This document shows positions 9,801 to 18,010 of a DNA stretch of 64,000 bases, one piece after another. The number at the start of each line of letters is the position of its first letter. Positions within the stretch are counted from its first letter, which is position 1. The translations under genes were made by a program, and so were the position numbers. A model generated the notes under the pieces. The model did not search any database. It was given only the letters and a program-made list of their open reading frames with translations, and was not told the origin of the DNA. Source of the stretch: Limnomonas spitsbergensis (Eukaryota; Chlorophyta; Chlorophyceae; Chlamydomonadales); assembly GCA_037349105.1 (NCBI GenBank), contig JAYJMM010000104.1:1026001-1090000 (forward strand), written 5' to 3'.

Positions 9801-11562
9801 TGTACAGCCATGCACCCCAAACCACGATATCCCCTAACCCCCGTCACCCCCCTTTCAACCCTGCACCTCCTCGGCTTTCAGGACGTCGCTGACTTCATCC
9901 AGGCACGCATCGTGCTGGCGGACACGCTCATTGTGGACCTGGCTGTCACCAAAGTGTTGGACGGGGACGTCATCCTCACGTTTGCATACAGCCATGTGGT
10001 GGCGGCAGTACTGCTGGAGGCGGCCAAGCGGAAGCGGGAGTTCCGTGTCGTCATAGTGGACGCGCGGCCGGACGTGGAGGGGAAGCAGATGCTGCAGGTA
10101 GGGTGGGTTAATGAGTTGGAAATTAGTGCTTTGTATTGTAAGGGGTGAAGTGTGGTAGATGCTGGATGAACGGCCTGATGCAGAGGGAAAGAAGATGCTG
10201 CCGCTGTGGATGGGGGCTAGGGTGGTGAATATGCAGCCGGACGCTGAGGGATTGCAGAATTTGAAATTGGGGGGGGGGGCTAGGGGGCAGGTAGAAAGGC
10301 TGGGTTAGGCAGCTTGGCTGGTTTGTGATGGCCTGCTTGAGGACTAGAATTAGGATGTAACTTATAATGTTCAGTTTAGGGCGTTAGGCAGCTTGGCTGG
10401 GGTGTGAAGGCCTGCTTGAGGACTAGAATTAGGATGCAACTTATAAAGGCTGGGTAACGGCGTTAGGCAGCTTGGCTGGGGTGTGAAGGCCTGCTTGAGG
10501 ACTGGGCGTTGGGAAGACGATGAAGATGTACCTTACGATAGCCTTGATTCATCATATTCCCCTTCAGGAGGAGTGGGAGGAGGAAATTCAATGCTCTGTC
10601 ACACTGGGAATCGCCAATTAACCAGCCCCATGAATTACTTGTTTTCGATACATTATTTTGTAGCCACCCTGCCACCTCCTGATGCCATGTTTCTCCCAAG
10701 TTGCAACATGTGTGCCACTCCACTGATTTGAATCTTCAGAAGCTTGTGGCCGCTGGAATTTCGTGCAGCTACGTGTACCTCAATGCAGTTTCCTACGCCA
10801 TCCGCGAGGTCACAAAGGTGCGGCACGCTAGCTCCCGTCCAGTGATGCTTTTATCGTGTGGAGAATTATATTTCATAACTTGTGCTGTCCCTACTCCCTA
10901 GGCTGCCACAGGGTGCACAAGGCATTTGACCTTCAGACTTGGTCTCAAAGATCCTTGTGCCTTTCTCCCTATTTCTATATCAGAGGCTTAATCGACACAA
11001 GCTTTTTGCTGTAGGGTTCAAATATTTCTTTGAGGTGACTAGTTACAATGGTGCTGAAGGAGCTTCTCCGTCAGTGCCGTATTTGTTTTGCTCTTCGTCG
11101 CAGCTGCTGCATTGCTTTGCAGACGGCTGTTTCAGCAAGGTCATGGTCTATTCTAAGGATGCTGTTTTTGTCCTCTGTGTGGCGTAGGTGTTCCTGGGTG
11201 CAGCTGCTGTCATGTCAAACGGCATTGTCATGGGCAGGGCGGGGTCGGCGGCCGTGGCCATGGTTGCCCATGCACACAGCAAGCCGGTCATGATCTGCTG
11301 TGAGTCCTACAAGTTCCACGAGCGCGTTCAGCTGGATTCGATCACGCACAACGAGCTGGGGGACCCAGGCGCTCTGGCTTCGGTGGCAGGTCGGCCGGAT
11401 GTGTGTGCGCTGGCAGGGTGGCAGGAGCAGCAGGGCCTGGGACTGCTCAATCTCAAGTACGATGCTATGCCGGCCGAGTATGTGACCATGATCGTGACGG
11501 AGTTTGGGAACATCCCGCCCACGAGCGTTCCCGTGATCCTGAGGGAGCGACAGGAGACGTGA
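3864..11562 (+). CDS. EIF2B4: Translation initiation factor eIF2B subunit delta, nine exons
   Basis: This is a regulatory subunit of eIF2B, the cytosolic guanine-nucleotide exchange factor that recharges eIF2 with GTP. Exons: 3864-4148, 5620-5768, 6211-6370, 7846-7989, 8564-8716, 9166-9213, 9882-10097, 10740-10817 and 11188-11562 (stop TGA). All introns are GT-AG; intron 2 is phase 2 and the rest phase 0. The product is 535 aa. Residues 1 to about 195 are a Gly/Ala/Pro-rich tail with the charged RADRR and KLKEK segments seen in delta subunits. The family's Rossmann-like C-terminal domain follows. Recognisable stretches are SGANARCVAMM, DYTTPEGRSLNRDL, CRPLSVSMGNAIKF, FRVVIVDARPDVEGKQ, LVAAGISCSYVY, GIVMGRAGSAAVA, CCESYKFHERVQLD and LLNLKYDAMPAEYV. 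The order and spacing match animal and plant delta subunits. The start is the first ATG of an open 95-codon exon. The N-terminal tail is the least certain part. Confidence 0.93.
4149..4920 (+). repeat. Intron 1: degenerate copies of the exon 1 tail and donor, with telomere-like CCCTAAACC
   Basis: Exon 1 ends GGGCCATCCAG followed by GTGCCTCACCCT. Variants of this boundary recur through the intron. Examples are GGGCCGTCTAGGTGCCTTACC near 4253, TGCCATCCAGGTGCTTCTG near 4618, GGCACTCCAGGTGCTGCTG near 4726 and GGCCATCCAGGTGCTCCTG near 4893. The segments between end in GCCTCACCCTAAACCCC-type sequence. At 4780-4872 this becomes a run of CCCTAAACCGCTGA units. A separate exact 31-bp tandem duplication lies at 4183-4244. 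Confidence 0.7.
6034..6064 (+). repeat. C21 homopolymer followed by (AC)n
   Basis: A run of 21 C (6034-6054) is followed directly by five AC repeats in intron 2 of the eIF2B-delta gene. The exact homopolymer length may not be reliable in an assembly. Confidence 0.9.
6571..6644 (+). repeat. CACCTS hexanucleotide microsatellite
   Basis: About twelve units of CACCTG/CACCTC lie in intron 3 of the eIF2B-delta gene. The reverse strand gives a spurious Val/Glu-rich or Gly-rich reading frame. Confidence 0.9.
6963..7690 (+). repeat. 58-bp pyrimidine-rich minisatellite, about 12.5 copies
   Basis: The unit contains GCACCTCCTCTCCCCTCTAC and CCTTCGCTGCCTCCCTCT. Unit starts recur every 58 bp from 6971 to 7667. 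The inner copies differ at only one or two bases, while the first and last copies are more diverged, as expected for an array homogenised from within. It makes up half of intron 3 of the eIF2B-delta gene and is pyrimidine-rich on the sense strand. Confidence 0.92.
7930..8245 (+). repeat. Exon 4 tail and 5' splice site with two tandem copies in intron 4
   Basis: The last 55 bases of exon 4 and the start of intron 4 (about 7934-8010) recur at about 8037-8110 and 8147-8245. Shared blocks are GGGGCCAACGCGCGCTGTGTGG / GGGGCCAGCACGCGCTGTGTGG and CCATGATGCACACACTCTG / CCATGATACAAATACTCTG / CCATGATACACACACTCCG, each followed by (C/T)CAG. The similarity continues past the splice site (GACAGGCTTCTGG / GGGAGGCTTCAGG / GTGAGGTTTCAAC). 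The first copy has lost the GT (CAGCTT); the second keeps CAGGTT. Confidence 0.85.
8717..8945 (+). repeat. Polypurine tract in intron 5
   Basis: About 220 bases of almost pure G and A, with repeated GGGGAAGAAGAGGGG and GAGGAAGAAGGGGATAAGGGG blocks and a G12 run. This kind of mirror-like purine tract can form triplex DNA. Reverse-strand Pro/Ser-rich frames across it are artefacts. Confidence 0.85.
9055..9086. repeat. C13/G10 inverted repeat in intron 5
   Basis: Thirteen C (9055-9067), a nine-base spacer TGTTATAGC, then ten G (9077-9086). This would form a strong GC hairpin in the intron RNA. Homopolymer lengths may be inexact. Confidence 0.85.
10050..10275 (+). repeat. Exon 7 tail with two degenerate copies in intron 7
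   Basis: The exon 7 end (GTGGACGCGCGGCCGGACG, then GGAAGCAGATGCTGCAG and GTAGGG) is echoed at about 10154-10214 (GATGAACGGCCTGATGCAG, then GGAAAGAAGATGCTG). It is echoed again, more weakly, at about 10226-10275 (ATGCAGCCGGACGCTGAGGG). Neither copy keeps a good donor. Confidence 0.7.
10305..10510 (+). repeat. 79-bp tandem repeat, about 2.6 copies
   Basis: TTAGGCAGCTTGGCTGG starts at 10305, 10384 and 10463. Each start is followed by GTGATGG or GTGAAGG, then CCTGCTTGAGGACT. The repeat lies in intron 7 of the eIF2B-delta gene, just after the exon 7 echoes. Confidence 0.9.
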
Positions 11563-11996
11563 GAGGCGCCTTGATACATGCTGTGTGACTGTGTCTGTGT
11601 AGTGCGTAGAATTACTTGTCTTGACTTCAAACTTTCCCTTTTGTTTTTTCATGTTTCATGTGTAGTGAGCGGAAACGCTGGACTGCTATGTATGCCACCT
11701 AGATGCGTTTCGGTTGTTGGGGATAGAGCTCATCGAGCCGGTTTGAGATAACCGTTGGACGTTTATGGTCCAAGGCTAAAAGGTTTGGGTTGTCGTTTCA
11801 TCAAGAATACTTTTCAAATATTGAAATACATTCCGTCGTCTTTAACCCGTCTGTAACCCGAGAATCCCTGAATTATGACGTCCTAACTCCCAACCCCCCT
11901 CCGTACATTCCCGTACTCGCCCTCAGGCTGTACTCCAAACGTCACCTGACCCTCAGATGCGTTTCCCTGCGTAGCACTTTCTAGCAGTTTGTAGCG
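11563..11996. other. Spacer between the eIF2B-delta and thylakoid-protein genes
   Basis: 434 bp that should hold the eIF2B-delta 3' UTR and the promoter and 5' UTR of the next gene. TGTAA at 11852-11856 is the likely polyadenylation signal of eIF2B-delta, giving a 3' UTR of about 300 bases. I see no clear TATA box upstream of the ATG at 11997. Confidence 0.55.
11852..11856 (+). terminator. TGTAA polyadenylation signal of the eIF2B-delta gene
   Basis: TGTAA lies 290 bp after the stop codon at 11560-11562. It is the first TGTAA after that stop, in the expected position for a chlorophyte 3' UTR. Confidence 0.5.
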
Positions 11997-14281
11997 ATGG
12001 CCATCTCCATGCAGTCTAAGTGCGTTAGCGCCCGGTCTACTGTGAGCAAGGCGTCTCCCCGATGCGTCCGTGTCGAGGCTGCCCACGGTGCGCAGGGGAA
12101 ATAACAAAGAGGCAGTCTATCACTCCAGCCTTTAATGTGTAACAATGCAATGGTGATGACGGCAACCTTAGCCACCGCCTCCCCTGTGGAGCACATTCCT
12201 GGTTTTGACGCTAAGATCCGCGATCACTTGCATGGCACAGGTGCTGTTGAGCGTGTGCAGATGGTTGCAGCGTCCTTCGCTGCCGCTGCTCTGTTGATGG
12301 CTCCTATGGCTGACGCTGGAGTCATCCTCACGAAGCCCCAGCGGTCCTTCAAGGTCAGACATCTACCGGTTCCGTGCGCAGCACTAAATTAAAACCAGTA
12401 ATTGCCGCATTGAAGATATGCGAATACTGCTGCATTGTTGGACTTGTGTCCCTTGGACTGTCAGAAGGGCATTGTCAGGCCGGATAGACCGGGGTTCAAC
12501 TACGAGGGGATAACGTTCAAGCGCTGCCCGGAGTACCGATATTTTGCTCCCTCCAATCGCGTGAGATTTCGCACAAAGTAGATCACAAAGGTTTGCCCTT
12601 CTTTGTGTGGTGTCTTCTCCACAGGCGTTCCAGAGCAGCAACAAGCCCAGCGCAACACCCCAGGCCGCTCCTTCCCCTGCGGCCCCCAAGCCTGAAGGCC
12701 CTACTTTCGGACCCCTCGGCTTCGACGCACGCACTGTGGGCCTTCCCGGTAAGCTCATTGGCGACCAGGGGATGATGATAATTTTTCCACGTCACGGGGG
12801 ACGTGATTCAAAAGTGTCGCCATGTCTGGTCTGGCTACTGAAAAAAAAAAACAGGGGATGATTCCCCTGCCACAAGGTCTAGGATGAATGTGTAAGGATA
12901 ATGATTCCTTCTATGGGTTCCAGACTTAACTAGTCTCAGCCCTGGTTAAGAAGGCTATTATCAGGTCCTGTCCTTTGGCCTGAGCATTGGTTTGTAGCCT
13001 GTGCAGCTGATGGCTTCCAGCCAGGGCCCAGATCCATAAACATAATATGAATAAGTAGCCAGGAGATGTACAACGTTGGACAGAGCTTATGCATGACTAT
13101 TCCGGCCTGGGGGTGGGTGGGGAGTTAGCATGCATGACGGGGTAGTCGTCCAGGGGGCCAGCCCGTCAGTCATGGCCGAGATCTCGAATGGATGGATCAC
13201 TGGGTTCAATAAGGAGTCTTTAGGATGGATGTTGCAGCCTATGTCTCATTCAAATTGTGCAATTCCTCTGGGTGGACACAATGCGGTAGCTGGCCTAAAA
13301 CAGCCTCGCGAAGCAGTGTCTGGAATGCTTCCACATGGCATGCATAATGATTTCAGGACTTCCAAATAAGGAGAATCACAGAAAACTGGACTTCAAATAT
13401 ATCTCTGCCATGCTGCAGCAGACGGGACTTCAGAATGCTCTGCCATGCTGCCCCTCTGACACTGCAGTGCCCTGCCTGTGGCTCCTCAGGTTCCATTGGG
13501 TTCATCGCAGTGCTCGCACTGGTTGCCTCCAAGGTTGATGGACAGTTCGATGAATTCATGAAGGCCACGCTCATCAAGGTGGGTGACAGTCTTGAATCTG
13601 CCCTCCTGTCCAGACAGCTGGGCATGCTGAGTCATCATCTCATTGAGCACTTCGGCAGGCACAACAGGTGTTCGAGCATCAGAGGTGCAGGAGGATATTT
13701 GGACGTTTTGAATTCCTGATCACTGTGCAGGCAGCAGCAGGAGTCGTGCATAATTGTTTTCAACTATTGTGGTACATGCGATGTTTTCATGCTGAGTCAG
13801 GTTAACATCAAGGAGACTTGGCCATGCTTTTGAGTTATGTTGTAGTGCCCTCCAAATATTATTTATCACTTGAATGTGACGTGCAGGACAACAACCTTGG
13901 TGAGGCTGGTCTGGGCTATGAGGAGGTGATCAAGAGCACCTACGGAGGAATCTACGGAGAGGTCACTGCCTCTGGAACTAAGAAGGTCAGTGGGGTACCA
14001 CTGCTTTCTTCTTATCATACACCAAATGATTAAATGATGGATGGAGTACCATCCAAATATGATCACAGCACCTGATGATCAAAACATAGATGAAGTGTCA
14101 CTGCTGTCCTTGTCTGTTGTCTCAAACAAATTTCAAACCAAGGACAAAAGCGCTATCGTGTTCAGCATAATGCCAACTGAAGGTGCACTGCTCCTGAACT
14201 GAACTCCGGATTGAATGCTGTATATAACCGCAGGGCAAGGCTGGCAAGAAGAAAGGCCTCTTCCCCTTTGGAAAGAAGTGA
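11997..14281 (+). CDS. Unidentified chloroplast protein with lumen signal and one membrane segment, seven exons
   Basis: Exons: 11997-12087, 12172-12353, 12465-12560, 12625-12748, 13490-13578, 13887-13985 and 14234-14281 (stop TGA). All introns are GT-AG with matching phases; the product is 242 aa. Residues 1-30 (MAISMQSKCVSARSTVSK, then PRCVRVEA) form a typical algal chloroplast transit peptide. About residues 57-76 (VQMVAASFAAAALLMAP, then MADAG) look like a thylakoid-lumen signal with an AxA-type cleavage site. A conserved-looking Tyr/Arg-rich stretch follows (RPGFNYEGITFKRCPEYRYF), then a Pro/Ala linker. A single membrane-spanning segment comes at about residue 166 (SIGFIAVLALVASKV), and the tail is very basic (GKAGKKKGLFPFGKK). 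This suggests a thylakoid membrane protein with a short lumenal part and a stromal tail. I cannot name it; a cytochrome b6f- or photosystem-associated subunit such as PetO is only a guess. The first intron acceptor (12170-12171) is the weakest junction. Confidence 0.75.
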
Positions 14282-14942
14282 AGCGTTCAATAGAGTATTT
14301 TGCTGCTACCGAGTCTCGGACGTGACGATGCTACTCTCATCCAGCTTGTGCTGATGAATATGCTCACACTGCTTCCCGCTTTGCCGTCGGTGCTTTCACA
14401 GAGCTTAGGACGGCAGCAGACAATCGCTTTGGCGGGACAATATTATGGGACTAGCAACATGAATGCTTGCCTGTTTCTTTTGCGGATCATTGCCTGGCCC
14501 TAGTTTTTGTGCTTGTCCTAAACCATACCACTAGGTCTCGTCGCATTTAGGATGGTTTCATGGGCCGGTGCTGTATGTCGTTGTATGTCTTGGGTCCTGG
14601 TTTTTATTGACCCTCCTACTGGCATGGCCGCTACAGGACGCCATCTGAGGTTTCAATGTCTAAATATAATGTAGAGAAACCGGACCAATGTCAAAATCTT
14701 GGCATAATAACCCCGTCCCCACATGTTGAACTCGTTCTGGTAGGCCTCAACGGGACCCATCCTTGAGCTATGGACTTCGCAATACCAGGCTCATTCAGTT
14801 ATTGATCATGCCTCCCGATTGCCTCCCTGACGAATTGCATCACTTCAGGAAAATTGAAGGTCAATTGTGGAGCCAAGGACTGCCTCGAATTGCAATGACT
14901 AAACCGTAGAGTGCATGTGTCGTCTGCTCAAAAGCTATTTCA
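14282..14942. other. 3' UTR and intergenic spacer
   Basis: 661 bp after the thylakoid-protein gene. No coding exon, RNA gene or repeat is visible. I found no TGTAA close to the stop, so the 3' end of the upstream transcript is not placed. Confidence 0.5.
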
Positions 14943-15596
14943 GTGGGACAGATGCCCAACCAGCCTGGCTCAGTCTGGTACCTTATGCAGAAGGAGCATG
15001 TCAATGTGAAGGCAGGTTTGAAGAAGATGGTGTCAGCAGCAACATTGGCAGCAGGAACAACACTGATGGTAGAAACCGAACGATCTAACGGCAGCAGCAT
15101 CAACAACAACACAGAGCGTCAGGCAGCAGCCCCGGCGGTTGCAACATCGTGCGGTGGTGGCACCAACATGGGTGTCAACGGCGTTGCGCCGCTAGCCATG
15201 CATGACAACAGGGATTCCAGCTTCGTGATATCCGGCCTGCCAGAGGGTGGTCTGGGGGAGGACTGTGCGGCTCTGGTGTGTGAGACAGTGTGCAAGCTCA
15301 TGGGTATCACTATCAATGTCAGCAGCGCCTTTCGGATAGGCAAGCCGGATCCCAACGACAAGTTAATGCGGAAGATCAAGTTCCGCGTGGGCAATCGCAG
15401 CGAGGCCGAGAGCATAGTGTATGGGAGGATTCAGTTGGCAGGCAAGGGTGTCACCATCTGGGGTGATATGTCCCATGCAGAGTTGTCGGCCCGGCATGAG
15501 CTCTGGCCCAAGTTCCAGTTTGCTAAGGAGATGAAGTTGAGGGTGTTTTTCACGCGTGCTCGGCTCTTTGTCGATGGGGTGGAGGTGGCCGCATGA
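14943..15596 (+). CDS. L1-type retrotransposon ORF1-like protein, solitary
   Basis: A single 217-codon frame without introns, unlike its neighbours. Residues from about 92 onward (SFVISGLPEGG, then CKLMGITINVSSAFRIGK, KIKFRVGNRSEAESIV, GVTIWGDMSHAELSARHEL and RLFVDG) match the pattern of the RRM plus C-terminal domain of ORF1 proteins in L1-like non-LTR retrotransposons. The matching order is a strand with a (V/I)xGLPE motif, an (R/L)GK motif, a KFRxxxxR strand and a final IVDG-like strand. The first 90 residues are Ala/Ser/Asn-rich, with no coiled coil that I can see. No endonuclease or reverse-transcriptase frame follows, so this is a truncated or co-opted copy. The true start could be a later Met, such as the one at 15003. 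Confidence 0.6.
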   Translation: MGQMPNQPGSVWYLMQKEHVNVKAGLKKMVSAATLAAGTTLMVETERSNGSSINNNTERQAAAPAVATSCGGGTNMGVNGVAPLAMHDNRDSSFVISGLPEGGLGEDCAALVCETVCKLMGITINVSSAFRIGKPDPNDKLMRKIKFRVGNRSEAESIVYGRIQLAGKGVTIWGDMSHAELSARHELWPKFQFAKEMKLRVFFTRARLFVDGVEVAA

Positions 15597-15725
15597 GTTT
15601 TTGCTCTCATTTGTCAGGTTAAGGGGGAGTCTTGACTTAATGGGATGACTATCACCTTGATTATCACAATTTCTATCCCTGGTCCATGTGTTTGTATCAT
15701 CGTTTCTGGCTAATTTAACATTGAA

Positions 15726-15960
15726 ATGGCTCACTTACAGAAGTTTCACATACTCATCTCAATGATTTATACACACAGTTCACACGTTTTAAACATTTTC
15801 TCACTTAAGTTATGTGCCACACAGTTTCATACATTTTCCACACATTTTGAACACTTACACTCACTGAAGTTTCGCTTACGCATCACACAGTTTGTACACA
15901 GACTCATAAAATTTCACTCAAACTTCTTTGTTTCCTTCTCAATTAAAATTTAACGCTATC
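15726..15960 (+). repeat. AT-rich segment with a degenerate repeat
   Basis: Base composition drops sharply to AT-rich. Two loose copies of a pattern are visible: CACTTACAGAAGTTTCACATACTCATC at 15730 and CACTTACACTCACTGAAGTTTCGCTTACGCATC at 15853. Both are followed by CACACAGTTTGTACAC-like sequence, and there are many CACATTTT/ACACAGTT words between. It lies 130 bp after the ORF1-like gene and may be the tail of that element. Confidence 0.45.
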
Positions 15961-17018
15961 CCTTATGACACTCACCTGTATTTTCTAGGAGGCGTCCAAC
16001 CGAACTCTTTTGCACCCACGTCATGTTTTATGGCTGAGGCTAATCTGCTGCACTATGGGGTTCATTCCCACGCTACTGCTCGGTGGTTGAGTGTTGGTTG
16101 CTTGCCCAGGGGGGTCACTGGTTTGCGCTCGCTGTTCTAGCATATTTAGTGCCTGCACCGGTTTACGGGCACAAGTCCCATGCATCAAATGTGATGCCCC
16201 GTTGGACTGTAAAAACTTCACAAACTTCACCTTATACCCCTTGTACCACTTCCCCAGCGAGGATCTACAGAGACAAGTCTGCATCTGCGACAGATCAGAT
16301 ATACCAGTAGGCCCAGATCAGATAACTCCCATCTGGTGCCTAGCTGCCTGCCTTCTTTTTACTCGCGGCGTTACAAAATCGCATGTAGATAGATATTTCT
16401 GTCTAATACCCAACAAATGCACTCTGCAGGTCAGGAAAATGATCTGGATGTACACGGACCCCAGTTCTCAGATACCTCCAGGAATGGAGACACCAGCTCA
16501 TTGCTGACCTTTCTTTCCTCTTGTTTGTCCTTTCTCCCTTAAGTTTCCTAGCTGACTGTTTGCTTCCCGACGTGGCCGAGCTTTATTTAAGCAGGGCCAA
16601 GAGGTGTTACGTCATTAACCAGGTAATTTGTTTTGTTGGAGAACCGGAAACGGTACCAGGTTTGGGTACCAGTTGACTGAGAGGGAAGCTGGCTGCCCAT
16701 ATACAAGATACCCGGAACCAGGGGCCACAGGCCAGGGTTTACCGTACATTAAATATACCTGAAGTGCACCACAAATCCATGACGTTACAACTCCGGGCCC
16801 TGCTCAAAAGGCTCCGCCGTGTAGGCGCCCAACTTGGGGCACTACAAATGTCTCATACCGGAACTCACATGAGCCCTTCTGCGTGATCCCGATCCAAGGT
16901 CCCTGTACCAACGGGTCATCTGGTGCAGAAAGGCACGTCATGGTACCTTCCCACTTCATCACAATTTCATACATGTCCACCCCAGGGTTCTAATAACAGC
17001 ATGCGAGCTCCAGCTTAG
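15961..17018. other. Non-coding stretch with unsupported short frames
   Basis: Apart from the LTR-like segment at 16605-16789, nothing is supported here. A plus frame at 16091-16507 contains CxxC pairs (VCARC and CIKC, 20 residues apart) that resemble a zinc ribbon. It lacks any other family feature and is probably chance. Confidence 0.4.
16605..16789 (+). mobile_element. LTR-like or terminal-inverted-repeat segment, 185 bp
   Basis: It starts TGTTACGTCA and ends TGACGTTACA, a 10-bp inverted repeat with one mismatch and the TG...CA ends typical of LTRs. Internal TTAAATATACC could be a polyadenylation region. No target-site duplication flanks it (AGAGG before, ACTCC after), no second LTR is visible, and I recognise no primer-binding site. 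A small TIR element or chance remains possible. Confidence 0.3.
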
Positions 17019-17172
17019 ACTCCACTTTAGCTCAGCTTAGACTCCAGCTTAGCTCGGCTTGGACTCCAGCTTAGCTCGGCTTAGACTCCAGCTTAGCTCA
17101 GCTTAGACTCCAGCTTAGCTCGGCTTGGACTCCAGCTTAGCTCGGCTTGGACTCCAGCTTAGCTCGGCTTGG
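17019..17172 (+). repeat. 22-bp tandem repeat, seven copies
   Basis: Units ACTCCAGCTTAGCTCGGCTT plus GG or AG start at 17019, 17041, 17063, 17085, 17107, 17129 and 17151. They alternate at two sites (CGGCTTGG or CAGCTTAG). A partial unit precedes the array. Confidence 0.93.
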
Positions 17173-18010
17173 ACGCTGCCCCATCTTTTGAGGGAGGCGG
17201 GCACGCCGCCAGTTGAACCAACTCATGACGCTAGCCACGCCCATGGCGAAAGCAGTCCTTGCGATTTGCACGGCAGCCACCCTGAGAGAGAGACAACGGC
17301 AGACAAAGAAGAGAGGTGACAGGGACGAGCAAGAAGCTTAAGACGGTGGAAGTTAGAAGGCAGTTTCAAGGCACACAGGAATGACAAGATACTAGATGCC
17401 GCGTGATACTTCAGTAGGCGTACAGAAAAGGGAAAAGTCCATGAAGACTAAGCAGGTTGTACGCCTGTCAACTCAGCATAACTGATAGCCCTATGGATCA
17501 AGCACGTCACGGTCATCGAGATACCGTGTCACATAGAGCCATAGCAAACCCGGTTGATCCCCAACTTGCCCTTCGCAAAGATCCGGCATCAAATTCACCT
17601 AGCAAGAAAAGCAATCAGCTCCCTGGGCCCTGCTGAGCTCAGGGTGGAAAGAAGGTGACCCTTTGCTCATATCGCTCTGAAGGTCGAATCTTCCTTAAGT
17701 CCAGGCGCTCCAAAACTCCGATTCAAGATTTTGGTTCAAGGTTATCAGCTTTGCAGGCAAAACACTCGTTGTATCAATAACTTCTCTGAGCCATGTACCA
17801 ATCTGCCAGCTATTATGTTGAGTCACTACACTGCCGCATCACCTTCTAGCCAAGCCCCCTACATTATCCAGTTGCTACGCTGCGATGCAGCGATGTGGTT
17901 CAGGTAGCTATGCTCCTGGCCATCTTAAGTGCAGCTACAATGTTCAGGATTATACCACGAAGGCACTTATAGTCATGCAGTGAAGTGGCAATGCAACAGC
18001 CGCAGCTGGC
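17173..18010. other. Non-coding stretch downstream of the rhodanese gene
   Basis: 838 bp that should contain the 3' UTR of the minus-strand rhodanese gene. No TTACA (TGTAA on the minus strand) lies close to the stop. No coding exon or RNA gene is visible. Confidence 0.45.

Noticed and set aside
16091..16507. Plus-strand 138-codon frame with CxxC pairs
   Set aside because: The spacing loosely suggests a zinc ribbon, but there is no supporting fold pattern, splice context or repeat family.
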